Positions 45,208-57,749 are shown, counted from the first letter of the stretch. The stretch: 64,000 nucleotides of DNA from Apostichopus japonicus (GCF_037975245.1 NC_092569.1:27340668-27404667); one strand, 5' to 3'. Numbers and translations: made by a program. Notes: generated by a model from the letters alone, not told the origin.

Positions 45208-46430
45208 GCAATAATCTGGTATTTGGCAACAAACACGACCTCCAAATTCATGGCACCGCAATGGTTACCAAAATGGCACCGTCTTTTGCCAACATCTTTA
45301 TGGGAACCTCGAGAAAGAATTTCTATCTCGACAAAACTTGAAACCACACACGTGGTTACCTTTCATTAACGATATCTTTATGATATGGACCCATGGTGAG
45401 GCAAATCTAAAACTCTTCATTGATGACATAAACTCGTTTCATCACTCTATCAAATTTACTGCTGATTTATCTGGACATGGCGTTCACTTCCTGGACACCA
45501 CTGTGACCCTACAAAATGGTTCACTCAAAACAGACTTGTTCAATAAACCCACGAACAAGCACAACTACCTCTTACCAAGCAGTTGCCATCCACGTCACTG
45601 TACCAGAAATATTCCATACAGTCAAGCGTTGCGCATTCGACGCATTTGCTCCTCTGAAGTCGATTTTGATTCACGCACTAACGAACTGTCACAACACCTC
45701 TTAAACAGTATTTTCGGGGTACTATTGAAAATGCCATCAAAAAGGCTAAAAGCAAACCCCGTACCGAAACATTGACGTACAAAACTCGTCAAACCAGTTC
45801 CAAAAGGGTACCGTTGGTTACTGAATTCCGCCCTGGTCTCCCACCACTGGCTAATATTATTCAGAAGAATTTTCACCTACTTCAAGGCACCGAACGCCTG
45901 AAATCAGTTTTCCCAGAATGATCTGTCATCGCTTTTAAAAGACCCAGCAACCTACGGGATATCTTAGTTCGGGCATCCTTTCGTGATGACACCGCATTAG
46001 GGGAAAGCAAAACAGTAACTACAGGATCATCGCCCTGTACACAAAATTGCAAAACGTGCTCACTTGTCAATTCGACCGGGGCCTTTCAGAGCAACCAAAC
46101 CAAACGCACGTTCCAAATTCGGCACAAAATTAACTGCCTATCCAAAAATGTCATTTACCTTATCTACTGCAATATTTGTAACTAACAATACATTGGAGAG
46201 TCAAAAACACTCTAAGAATGAGAATGACACAACATAGATCAGCGATCAAAACAAAAAAGATCAACCGACCAGTTGCAAATCACTTCAATCTCCGTGCCGC
46301 GTTGTTTTGTGAATAACCTCAACCTCTTGGCTAATTACATGCGTAGCATTTATGTTACCATTCTAGGGGGAATCGTGATACACACCTGACGATGAGCACA
46401 CAGCCACAGTCTCTATACAAGGGGCTGGGG
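45208..46430 (+). pseudogene. Penelope-like element relic: reverse transcriptase and GIY-YIG endonuclease
   Basis: The RT part begins near 45215 ([19 protein letters not shown]), shifts frame near 45300, and continues HTWLPFINDIFMIWTHG. Motif C, normally YIDD, is FIND here, so a catalytic Asp is lost. It goes on FHHSIKFTADLSGHGVHFLD, TDLFNKPTNKHNYLL, IPYSQALRIRRIC. Further frameshifts lead to KNVIYLIYCNIC, a stop, and QYIGESKTL, the GIY-YIG nuclease. RT followed by GIY-YIG is diagnostic of Penelope-like elements. A CTGACGATGAG string near 46386 recalls hammerhead-ribozyme cores found in these elements, but the GAAA part was not seen. The copy is inactive. Confidence 0.85.
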
Positions 46431-46837
46431 TTAAGAGCGAATTAGTCGGTTCGGTTTTGGGTTTTTCTTGCCGAGGTTCTTTCCTTGGTGAATTTTCCTT
46501 AAAAAGTACCTCAAACATGCCTTGTTCAATAAATTAGACGTGCCCATTCGTGGCGGTGGGGGGGGATGCCTTTTGCCCCTTTCTGTAATTAAAAAGTGAT
46601 ACTTCATGTACTTTCGTATCGACATTAAACTCAAACACACAATAATAACGACAATGAGAGAAATTATAGGTCTCTGAAATGTATTCCAATGTACACTTGG
46701 GGATCCAAGTGTTGACGTCGTATATCTTAACAAAATCGGTGGAACATGAAGTTGCCATTTAAACTCGATGGGTGTATAGTGTGAAACCACTGAATTCATA
46801 ATGCCATATAAAGTAAGTTGTTATACTTCCTGCCTTA

Positions 46838-46851
46838 AAATATATATATAT

Positions 46852-46907
<56 letters not shown>
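46838..46907. repeat. (TA)n microsatellite at the SINE tail
   Basis: About 70 bp of TA repeats adjoining the 3' end of the minus-strand SINE. Confidence 0.9.
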
Positions 46908-46911
<4 letters not shown>

Positions 46912-47035
46912 GAAAATCGTAATGAGTTGGAAAATCAAGAACAGTGAAAAAACTTTCAGCCTCCACCGGGATTCGAACCACGGGCCTCCCGCTCTGTACG
47001 CGGACACCCTAACCACTAGGCTATGGACGCTGATT
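46908..47035 (-). mobile_element. tRNA-derived SINE, copy 1
   Basis: On the minus strand the head reads AGCCTAGTGGTTAGGGTGTC (A box TAGTGGTTAG), then GCGGGAGGC and a perfect B box GGTTCGAATCC. The body follows with AAGTTTTTTCACTGTTCTTG and ATTTTCCAACTCATTACGAT, and a (TA)n tail. No tRNA acceptor stem closes, so it is a SINE and not a tRNA gene. Confidence 0.85.
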
Positions 47036-47270
47036 GTATGTCCAGAGGTTCGAAACCGGTAAGGAAGATCGTAATTCCACTGTAGGCGTTTGTCACCTAT
47101 ATCGAACAATACAGTTCTGTTTTTAGTGACATATTTTGCCCTACTCTAGAGATCAAACATGATGCTATCCAACTCGAAAATCATTTGTGATTCCTAAAGC
47201 CGGATCTCGAAAGAGATACTTTGAACAGACTTTATGTTAATGCAATGGAGGTAAACGACAAAGGCAAATG

Positions 47271-47389
47271 AATATATATAAATGAAAATCGTAATGAGTT
47301 GGAAAATCAAGAACAGTGAAAAAACTTTCAGCCTCCACCGGGATTCGAACCACGGGCCTCCCGCTCTGTACGCGGACACCCTAACCACT
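47271..47389 (-). mobile_element. tRNA-derived SINE, copy 2 (5' truncated)
   Basis: Almost identical to the copy at 46908 through the B box and body, with a short TATATA tail. It breaks off inside the A box (at CCTAACCACT on the plus strand). Confidence 0.82.
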
Positions 47390-47393
47390 GATA

Positions 47394-48299
47394 TTCCCCT
47401 GATATTTTTTGGTTGCGTTCTGCTTAGATAGTATCCGAGAACAGACGCGCGTCCCCACCATTATCCAAGACTGATCTGCGCCAATGCACCAATAAATTAA
47501 CTGTGTCTGAATCTTCGAAATTTCCCTGACCAACATTTCTAAAATACTTCCCTCTACTCGTGCAATCTTGACCGGTATGTCAGGGGTTGAGAAGGTTTTT
47601 CTGTTTTGGTTGTCCATAGATAAAATTTTGTGCAACATTATGGGTATGTTTTGAAGTGAATTTATTTCACGAGAAATGTGAATTTTCAATTCTGAACTAA
47701 TAATGGGCTTTAAACCTTGAAAAGTGGGGCTGACCGATATTGTGGGACGCGACGTAGAATCACCTACAAAAGCAATGGAGATGCGATGAGGTCGAACATG
47801 ATGTGTGACTGGTGAAAATCGTCAAAAGGGTTATGGATGGAAAAAAGAATGGGAAAAACTTGGTTCTCAGGCAAAAGTGTACATCTAGTTGGTCATTTTC
47901 AAACCCGAGATGTGCCATTTCTGGTGATCTTGGGGGGGGGGGGGGGTGTTTAAAACCAGAAATGTTCTAGTACGCTGTGCGCCAATCAATAAACAAGAGA
48001 TTCAAAATCATCCAATCCTTAATTGCTAACAGCCGTTTATTGCTAAAACTTAATAAAAAAATATGAATAACGATCACTCTTCCATTGACGATATAACTAG
48101 AATAGGCTAGCAGTTAAAATATAGATCGGGGAAAGAAATCTTGACCTTGTCATTCGACAAAAATTTATGTTTCCACTCCAAGATTTGTCCGATGTTTTTC
48201 CAATTGCTTAACCTTATTGGTATTTGGACTGCTCGCAAAAACCAGTGTTTGTAGCATGCACACAGTAGTTGTTGGCAAACAGTCTGTCTCCCTCTTTAT
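47394..48299. other. No recognised gene
   Basis: Nothing supported. A G-homopolymer is at 47932-47946. Confidence 0.5.
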
Positions 48300-48490
48300 A
48301 TCAAATTCATAATTTGTTACATCAAGTTAATAATCTGTTTAATCAAATTAATAATCTCCTTAATCAAATTAATAATCTGTTTAATCAAATTAATAATCTG
48401 TTTAATCAACTTAAATAAGTTGATTAATCAAATGAATCATATTTTTAATCAAATAATTTAATTTGATTACTTAATTTAATAGTCTAAGTA
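48300..48490. repeat. AT-rich minisatellite (about 22 bp)
   Basis: Repeats of TTAATCAAATTAATAATCTG run for about 190 bp, decaying toward 48490. Confidence 0.8.
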
Positions 48491-49079
48491 ATCAAATTAT
48501 GTACCAGATGACCAGGGAGGGGGAGTGGAATGGGGTGACTAACCGTTCGGCTATTCAGGATGGTTCTAGAGTAATGGGAGAGGCCATTAGCCGCCAAATC
48601 AAAACCGATATTCAGCAATAGTAATACAATAGTTGTGCCATTTTCTACCTACGAGCAGGGGGGTGTGGGGGTGTCTCACCCCCCCCCCCAATTTTGGTAA
48701 ACCTGACAATTGTTGGAAAATTTGAGTGCGACAGTGGGAATTTCCGACTGTCGCACTCTTTTAATATATTCTTGTAATTTGTGAGTGACCTAAAATTTTT
48801 GGTCAAAATTGACCTCATATTTACCACGTTTTCCTTGTCACTTTGAGAAATTGTATCTCGCAATCTTTATACTTCACCATACAAAACTTCGTATCATTTT
48901 GAATACTCTAAAAAAACTGCGTTAGAGAACTACTGTACATCTTATACAATTAAAACGCTCAATGCTAATCTACGGAAGCTTAAAACTGCCATCAACATAA
49001 GAAAACTTTGCCCCAAAAGGTGAAATTTTTCAGTAAATTGTTTAGATTACAAGATAAAATCTTATCAAAAAACAGAAAC

Positions 49080-49445
49080 AAGTTGGATTGCTCAGTTGCT
49101 TTAACTGGGCAATTGAACAATTTTTCTGAAAAAAAAATGTTTAATTGACAACTTTTCATATCTCGTGAATTGGACGTTTTGCTGCAAAATGTTCAATTGT
49201 TCACTTCATTCCATCTGAGCAATTTAAACATTTTCTGCAAAATGTTTAATTGACAACTTACCTTATCTCGTCAAATGGACATTTTTTGGGCAAAATGTTC
49301 AATTGTTCACTTCATTCCAACTGAGCAACTGAAATATTTTTTGGCAAAATGTTTCATTGACAACTTATCGTATCTCGTCAACTCAACATTTTTCTGCAAA
49401 TTTTTAATTGTTCACTTCTTTCCAAATGCTCAGTTGGAATGAAGG
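49080..49445. repeat. Minisatellite (about 113 bp x 3)
   Basis: Units contain CAAAATGTTCAATTGTTCAC, TTCATTCCAACTGAGCAA, GTTTAATTGACAACTT and ATCTCGTCAA in fixed order. Confidence 0.75.
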
Positions 49446-51039
49446 GAAAAATTGATTTTTTTTTTCATGTGAGTGATAAATAGTCTCACCCCCTCCCACA
49501 CCCCAAAGAAAATAATATTAAGCGCGCTAAGAAAAAGCACTGTATTTCTTGGTAATTTCACTATGTCGTCGAATATAATTTGTTGGAAATTTGTTGTTTT
49601 CCTCTTTGTAACATTAACATAGCTTTTGTAGTTAGTAGTCTATGTAGCCTATTAAGCAGATAACTTATACTCAGTTGCTTACTCGATTAACCAGAATGAT
49701 TAATAAGTCTGTGAATTGAGGGCAAGTGGTACAATACCGAAAAAAAAGTTCGGAACAAAAGTGCAGTCGCGAAAGATAGGGTGTCTGACTGACCGTATTG
49801 TTGACGAGTAGTGCTGGGGGAGTGGGGGGGGTACAAGGCAGCAGTCGGAATTTTCTGGCTCCAAAACCCATCCAGTTGGAATTTCAGCCACTACCCCCCC
49901 CCCCCCCAATCATCGGGCCTTAGCTACGTCCCTGCCCACGAGTGTTGTTATCGAGAAGAGAGTAAACTTATTAGTTTCATTTACATTAACGGATGACTTT
50001 TCTTGTTATTTCAAATATACTATCCAAGAAATATGAATAATTTGAGGGCTTCTGATTCACGAGATATTCAGTTTTAAAATATGCTTAAGCTCTTAATTTG
50101 TCATTTAAGGCTAAATGACTGTTGGCGTCAGCTCGTCGGTGCATATAGGCCTAAATGTTAATGTTTTATCAATTGTATTAACTCAACTAAAATTTTGTTC
50201 TTATATCTTCATATACAAAAAGGCAGAGCACCATTGGTAAACATTATCACTATTTATCATCGTTAAACTTTTAGAGTATTGAAGAAAAATATTTCAGGCG
50301 GTAAGTCTTGTTTTCCTAATCAGTTTATGTGTTCTGTCTGACGGACGAACTGAACAGGGTGTTATACTAAGTACCCAGCCGCTTTAATTGATAGGCCTTG
50401 GATGTATGAAATGTTACTGGTTTTCTCAAATATTAAAAGTCTGTGGTAAAGAAACACAACATGGGGTGATAACAGAGTTGTTTAGCGCTCTAAATGCCAC
50501 AATTAACTATTTTGTGTCTACATTCATCCTTAAAGTTATTTTCTGATGTTCACGTTCTGTCAATATTATGTCTCTTCATCATAATGATCTCGTAACTGAC
50601 TGTAAAACTGATAGTTGGGAATTTATAATCAATGGGCCTTATATGATTTACGAAAACTTTGTATTCCGAACTTGGGATTTATCTACACTTTGTCTTGGGA
50701 GAGGATGCGAGGAGGGGGGGGGGGGGGGGGTGGCAGTGTCGTAACTAGGTCAGTGCAGCTGGTGTGGACTCATTTTGCCAGGGCCCTATGGTGAGTATGA
50801 CCGATAACCGCCTGAAGATAAGTGCTTACATTAAGAATATTTATTAGATTTCTTAAAAAAATGTTCAGTTCTTAAAGTTCTCTCATTATACTCCATCGAA
50901 CTGAGAATTCATACAAAACCATGTCCTCCACAGAGAAAGCCTCAGTATGCTATATCTAGGCGTCTACGGTGCCGAAAATGTACACAAATTCTCAGCCAAA
51001 TCCAAACCATGATTGGGCGTAGTTGAATGAAGACTCTTC
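49446..51039. other. No recognised gene
   Basis: Unique AT-rich sequence with C/G homopolymers at about 49896 and 50715. Confidence 0.5.
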
Positions 51040-52945
51040 TGGGAGAACATTTCTATTGCTGCACCAGGGCTAGATCGTGCCCTGCGGTACCACTGGTGGG
51101 ACTGTGGCATGGAGTGGGGAAGGGGAGGGGGAATTTCAATTGTTACATCATGGCTAGATCACGCCCTGCAGTACCACTGGTGAGCCTGTGGCAAGTGTGG
51201 GGGAAGGGGAGGAGTAATTTCTATTGCTGCATCAGGCTAGATCAGGCCCTGCAGCACCATTGGTGGGGCTGTGGCGGGGAGTGGGGGAGGGGAGGAGTAA
51301 TTTCTATTGCTGCATCAGGCTAGATCAGGCACTGCAGCACCATTGGTGGGACTGTGGCGAGGAGTGGGGGAGGGGAGGGGAGGGGGGTTTCTATTGCTGC
51401 ATCAAGCAAGATCGTGCCCTGAAGCACCACTGGTGGGACTGTAGCATGGAATCGGGAAAGGGGAGGGGGAAATTCTATTGCTGCATCAGGCTAGATCGTG
51501 ACCTGCGGTGCCACTGCTGGGACTGTGGCAGGGGGAGGGGAAGTGGAATTTCTATTGCTGCATCAGGCTAAATCGTGCCCTGCGGTACCACTGGTGGGAA
51601 TGTGGCATGGAGAGGGGAAGGGGAAGGGGAATTTCAATTGTTGCATCATGGCTAGATCACGCCCTGCAGTACCACTGGTAAGCCTGTGGCAAGTGTGGGG
51701 GAAGGGGAGGAGTAATTTCTTTTGCTGCATCAGGCTAGATCAGGCCCTGCAGCACCATTGGTGGGGCTGTGGCGGGGAGTGGGGGAGGGGAGGGGGTTTC
51801 TATTGCTGCATCAGGCAAGATCGTGCCCTGCAGCACCACTGGTGGGACTGTGGCAGGGAGTGGGAAGGGGAGGGGAGTTTCTATTGTTGCATCAGGCTAG
51901 ATCACGCCCTGAAGCACCACTGCTGGGACTATGGCAAGGGGAGGGGAAGGGGAATTTCTATTGCTGCATCAGGCCAAATCGTGCCCTGCAGCACCACTGG
52001 TGGGAATGTGGCAGGGAGTGGGAATGGGAGGGCGAATTTCTATTGCTGCATCAGGCTAGATCGTGCCCTGCAGCACCACTCTTGGGAATATGGCAGGGAG
52101 TGGGGAAGGGGAAGGGGATTTCTATTGCTGAACCAGGACTAAATCACGCCCTGCAGCACCACTGGTGAGACTGTGAAGGAAATGGAGGAAGATGAGGGGG
52201 AATTTCTATTGCTGCATCAGGCTAGATCGCGCCCTGAAGCACCACTGGTAGGACTGTAGCATGGAATCGGGAAAGGGGAAGGGGAAGTTCTATTGCTGCA
52301 TCAGGCTAAATCGTGCCCTGCGGTACCACTGGTGGGACTTTGGCAGGGAGTGGGGAAGGGGAGGATGAATTTCTATTGCTGTCTCAGGCTAGATCGTGCC
52401 CTGCAGTACCACTGGTGGGACTTTGACAGGGAGTTGGGAAGGGGAGGGGGAATTTCTATTGCTGTCTCAGGCTAGATCGTGCCCTGCAGTACCACTGGTG
52501 GGACTTTGGCAGGGAGTGAGTAAGGGGAGGGGAAATTCTATTGCTGCATCAGACTAGTTCGTGCCCTGCAGCATCACTGGTGGGATTGTGGCAGGGAGTG
52601 GGGGAGGGGGAGGGGGATTTCTATTGCTGCACCAGGGCTAGATCGCGCCCTGCAGCACCACTGGTGGGACTGTGGCAGGGAATAGGGGAAGGGGAGGTGG
52701 GAATTATATTGCTGCTTCAGGCTAGATCGTGCCCTGTGGTACCACTGGTGGGATTGTGGCAGGGAGTGGGTGAGGGGAGGGGGATTTCTATTGCTGCACC
52801 AGGGCTAGATCGCACCCTGCAGCACGACTGGTGGGACTGTGGCAGGGAGTGGGGGAAGGGGAGGGGAATATCTATTGCTGCATCAGGCTATATCGTGCCC
52901 TGCAGTACCACTAGTGGAACTCGGGGAAGGAGTGGAGGGGAATTA
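51040..52945. repeat. G-rich minisatellite, about 82-bp unit, about 23 copies
   Basis: Each unit reads TTTCTATTGCTGCATCAGGC, TAGATCGTGCCCTGCAGCAC, CACTGGTGGGACTGTGGCAG, then GGAGTGGGGAAGGGGAGGGG. I count 23 copies of the CCCTGCAG-CACCACTGG core. Variant units recur in order about 500 bp apart (units near 51160 and 51247 match those near 51660 and 51745), indicating higher-order duplication. Long ORFs across it (for example 51498-52142) reflect the stop-poor unit and are not gene calls. Confidence 0.92.
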
Positions 52946-53629
52946 CACATCACCTGTTTATTTCTGGCTATGGTTCTGGGCGAGTGGGCATACTAGAGAG
53001 TGGTAGTGAGAAACCTCTTTTCTAAGGACAAGCAATTATCAGAGATTTTCCTGGCCCCAGTTGACTGGCTAAAGTCACTGTGTTTCTTCTATATACCTGG
53101 AAGTTTAGTGACTTGATCATTGCTTTTGACAACACTGGCGTGATGACCGTTTTTGCCCAAAGGTGTAGGCTATGGGTCAGTTTGCCCCTGATGACTTCCT
53201 GAAAATGGACGGAACAAGTAACCAAAGAACATTGGCAGAAGTAGTATTGATAATTATCATGCTACATTTATTCAATGAATCTTGCACTAAGTAACACATA
53301 GATAAATACATATATACACAATGAAGATTGTAATATCTTAAATAAAACATGCTGCACAGTGCAATCAACTTCTTTGAAGTCTGGGCTGTGTAGATCGAGA
53401 CAGCAGTATGATGGACTCTGTATAATATAGATACACAATGCTGCAAATGTGACCTTTAAACCAACATGAAACAATATGGCAAATTCTCATTCTAACAAAC
53501 AAATATATTATCACTAGTCTTATATCCTTTACATAACCCAACCGATGTAACAATTTTAACAACTTCACATAATCATCAACTGATGTAATCATAAACTGTT
53601 CACCTCCCTTCTGAATAATCATCAACACA

Positions 53630-54390
53630 CTGAGGTAATCATGAACTCGTTACATATCTTACATAATCACCATTATCACATCTCACATTATCTCACATAA
53701 TCAAGCATTCCTACTCCATGTCATAATAAACTACTTACCTATTTTACATAATGATGCACTCCTAATCCATGTTATCATAAACTACTTACCTATTTTACAT
53801 AACCATTCATGTTTAATCCATGTTATCATAAACTACTAACCTATCTTACATAACCATACATTTTTAATCCATGTTATCATAAACCACTAACATATCTTAA
53901 ATAATGATACATTCCTTATCCATGTTATCACAAACTACTAACCTATCTTACATAACCATACATTTTAAATCCATGTTTTCATGGACTATTTATGTATCTT
54001 ACATAACCATACATTTTTAATCCATGTTAACATAAACTACTTACCTATCTAACATAATGATATATTCCTAATCCATGTCATAATAAACTACTTACCTATC
54101 TTACATAATGATACATTCTTAATCCATGTTATCATAAACTACTTACCTATTTTACATAGCCATTCATGTTTAATCCATGTTATCATAAACTATTAACCTA
54201 TCTTACATAACCATACATTGCTAATCCATGTTATCATAAACTACTTACGTATCTTACATAACCATACATTTAAATCCATGTTTTCATAAACTACTTATGT
54301 ATCTTACATAACCATACATTTTTAATCCATGTTATCATAAACTACTTACCTATTTTACATAATGATACATTCCTAACCCATGTCATAGTT
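53630..54390. repeat. Minisatellite, about 51-bp unit, about 14 copies
   Basis: The unit reads CTACTTACCTATCTTACATA then ACCATACATTTTTAATCC and ATGTTATCATAAA. Spacing is regular at 49-53 bp with point variants. More diverged units precede it from about 53570. Confidence 0.88.
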
Positions 54391-55570
54391 AGTTAAAAAT
54401 TAAAATAGCCTTCCTAAAGAAGACTGACAGGGACTGGGGGTTTCACTCCTCATATTTATGCCATGGAAAGCTGGGCCTTCTCATCACCAAAAAGTAAACT
54501 TTTTTTTGCTTCAACAAATTGATGGAAATATACTTTCTAACCACTAGGCCTAAGTGATCTGTTCATCCCCACCCCCCTCCGGGTTCTAAATTGTTATCAG
54601 CTGTCCTTGTTTGAAGAAGATATTCTTGTGAATGAGCATTTGAAAGAAAGGTAATAAGTATGAAGCTTCATCTTTGCCCAGTCATAATTAACTAGGCATA
54701 TAACATAGGACTAAGGCCTATGGTAAAAAGTATCTGAATTTAGTGTTCATAGTAACTGCATCCCCCTAATTTTGTAATATTCACCTACTGTGCTTTACAA
54801 GTACAACCACATCGACCTGCAGTTTTTCCTATAAAAATAATGCATCTAAATAAATACTCTAGAATCACTCCTTACTGATTCACATGTTTTCACACCGCTA
54901 CATATGCAACTAGACCTTAGGTTTTTCTAAGGTCAGCCACGGCCAGCATATATGCAATCAAGTTTTAATGGTTTATTTGGGCAACGGGGTGTATACTGTT
55001 ATCTACTGACTGTCTGTCCAATATTCCAGCAATCATGTGTACATTTCTGTGTTTGAGATTTTTGAAGGAACCCAACCGCTATGCAAGAAATTAGGTAAAT
55101 TAGCCTCACAAATTGAGGGACCATATTAGAACATATAGATACACCTATATAAACATTTATATAGCCATGCCTGGAGGTAAGAAAGTACCAGTTTTTTTTT
55201 GTTTTGTTTTTTTGTGTAGGCCTGATGTTATGGTGCTGTGATAAGTTATCATATTTTTATATATGTCAGTACTATGCTTGTTTTTGTTCAGCTTATTGTG
55301 AATGATCTGATGTTTAGTGTTCAAAAATGATAATATCTATTAAGTTTGGAGAGTAATCTAGCGTTAATGGTACTCTGAAATCAAGCAATTCATGTAAACA
55401 GGAATTTTTCACAATGGTGGGCTTATTTCATGGAGTAAGCTAGCATCTCAATTCTTACTCATGAAACCAGCTGCTCACATAAACAGGAAGTTTACACAGT
55501 AGGTAAATATGAGTGTAAATTTATTCTTATTTATTATTAAAATTATTCTTTTTGTTTTTACATTAAACAG
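54391..55570. other. No recognised gene
   Basis: I looked for the upstream fibrinogen-domain exon (DC...GGGWT) in this stretch and did not find it. Confidence 0.5.
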
Positions 55571-55835
55571 GTGTTCCAACGTCGTGTTGATGGTTCCGTT
55601 GACTTCTATCGTAACTGGCAGAGCTATAAAGTAGGCTTTGGTGAGCTGGACCATGAGTTTTGGTTGGGAAATGATAAGTTGTATTACCTCACCAATCAAG
55701 GTGACTATCAACTGCGGATCGATATGGTGAACAGAGATGGAGCTCCATACTACGCAAAGTTTGACTTGTTCAGGATCAACGATGAAAGTGACAATTACAA
55801 ACTGTCTAAACTGGGAAATTACAGTGGAAATGCAG
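55571..55835 (+). CDS. Isolated fibrinogen-domain exon (paralogue of exon 10)
   Basis: 265 nt, phase 0 to 1, the same length and phases as the exon at 17800-18064. Acceptor ACATTAAACAG, donor GCAG|GTATGT. It encodes VFQRRVDGSVDFYRNWQSYK, HEFWLGNDKLYYLTNQGDYQ, LRIDMVNRDG, FDLFRINDESDNYKLSKLGN. There is no stop or frameshift and changes are mostly conservative, which suggests past or present selection. No partner exons were recognised on either side within the window, so it is either one exon of a long-intron gene reaching beyond 64000 or a lone duplicate. Confidence 0.8.
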
Positions 55836-57189
55836 GTATGTCCAAATGATAGGTTTCTCTCTGTGTTTGTTGCATACAACTTCACTGTACTATTAAATGT
55901 CATGTTCTGTTTGTTTCATAATATACTCGGTAAGTATATTTTATCGTGTTTATTCATTCTTTAGGGCAGCCAGCTGCATGACCTTCATTGTCTTAAGCAA
56001 CCCAAGTAGTCACCCCTGGACTTAGATTACCAGGGAAGTTCATTGGCATGCAACTTTAATATATAGCTGTGGTAAGAATTTTACAGAGGTCACAAATACA
56101 TTAACAGTTTTAAGGCGATATACATTTTTTAAAGCAACTCTTTTCAGTTATTGTAGCAATGGGAGGGTGGAGAGGCAGGGTATGTTATTTTATGGATGGG
56201 GATGGTTGCAAATGGTTATATACGTTATCACATGGATGAAAATATCCTTCTATCACCGCTATGGAATATATGGATTACATTTTTATTTGGTTTTCAATAC
56301 AATCTGTGTTGCTACATGGTGAACTGTTCTGTAGTAAGAGTCTACGTCATGTTTCTTTATTCCGAATGGTAATTATTTAAGCCTTATTATAGGTAAAACG
56401 AAATCCATTTCCGACCCTGAACCATGCCGTGAAGTACTACAAGTCTTTACAAGCCTTTTAATTCATTATTCTATTGTACTTATTCCCTTTGTGACCATGT
56501 TTAAAAATATGACACTTCTGGTGGAAACTCGTTTTAAAAGTGGCATCATTAGCTGTTTGAAATAAAAAAAAGGGTGGGAGCTGGGTTGGTCGTTTTTTCC
56601 GTTTTTTGGGTTGGGCTTACTGCATCTTTCCATTAAAACCTTCAACATATTTTGAGTGAGTGTTCAAAGCTTGCCTTTTATCAGGGCTTCATTTCTTCTC
56701 CAGTCTGTTAGTTCATAAACCTTCAGGATTACCGACGCTTTTCAGGGGAATTCAAACTCTATATAATCCCTTCATGAATAGACGGTCAGTATCGTCGGGA
56801 TTAAAGGGGATGACCGAATGCATATTTATCTAGGTGTGGCCCACTGGAACCGAGCCATATTGCACCTACCTCAAGATATGGTTGTATGTAACCTATTTGG
56901 ACAGCTAAGCCATTCCTTACTATCTGAAGTTGATCACAGTATGTGGTCTGTGATTTCATCTGGGTGGATGGTCTTTGAAAGCTTCCTTAGGCTATTATAT
57001 AATCTTTTTGTTGGTTTACCCTTGAGACCTACACATTTGCAATGTTTACTTAGCTTTCAATTTTTTCTGTAGTTAGAATTTCATTACATGCAATACTTTT
57101 TTTTAATTTCCTCCTGTTTTGATGAATGATTGAAATATTATGAAAGACAAATAAAGACATTCTCAGCTCAATTGCCCAGATGACATCAT
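55836..57189. other. No recognised gene
   Basis: No downstream fibrinogen-domain exon seen. The ORF at 56818-57072 has no recognisable motif. Confidence 0.45.
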
Positions 57190-57475
57190 TCAGTCAGTAG
57201 TTAGCAGGTCTGCAATTGCACCAAATTTAATGAAAAAAATACCCTCGTGAGACAAATTGCTGTGAGGATGTGTTATTGACCCCAGATACACAACACTTTC
57301 AGGTAATGCTTCAATCATCCATGAAAAGATCCTATTAATTGCTGCCATAGTTTGTAGGAGCAAACCTTGAACATATATTGGATTAACCCAACTCCTTTCT
57401 TCTGCCATCTTCACTCCAGAGTGGGTGGGTGTCGACTCGTCACCACTATATTTGCCTGAGAATATTCCTTCCTGT
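57190..57475 (-). other. Unrecognised open frame of about 95 codons
   Basis: A minus-strand frame reads FSGKYSGDESTPTHSGVKMA, EERSWVNPIYVQGLLLQTMA, ALPESVVYLGSITHPHSN and FIKFGAIADLLTTD, then a stop. Composition looks protein-like and the context is otherwise poor in ORFs. I do not recognise a family. It may be a terminal exon, a mobile-element fragment or chance. Confidence 0.25.
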
Positions 57476-57749
57476 TACATTGCTACATTAACAAGGCATA
57501 AAAATCCAGATAATTCAGTGAGAAATCATTTGCTATCATTATAATAAGTAAAATGTGATTAGTAAGGTAATAGATCTTGTCTGGTCTATACTAGTCCTAA
57601 GAAGCAGGATTAACAGTTATTGGATTAACTTACGCTATGGTTCCTGGGTTAATTAATATGGCTAATTATAATATTACAGTTAAAACAAAACTATTAAAGA
57701 TTATTGTTGTAACGAGCTGTGGGATATCACATAGATCACATACAAGGAC

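Noticed and set aside
45060-45369. Tyr/Ile repeat ORFs
   Set aside because: Translation of (TA)n microsatellite.
46908-47035. A tRNA gene
   Set aside because: A and B boxes are present but the acceptor stem does not close and a SINE body follows; a second copy is nearby.
51027-52996. Long plus-strand ORFs (up to 214 aa) of repeated sequence
   Set aside because: They lie wholly in the 82-bp minisatellite; frames switch between units and the stop-poor unit explains the openness.
53570-54390. CRISPR-like regular repeats
   Set aside because: The window is a eukaryotic nuclear genome; units are contiguous minisatellites without unique spacers.
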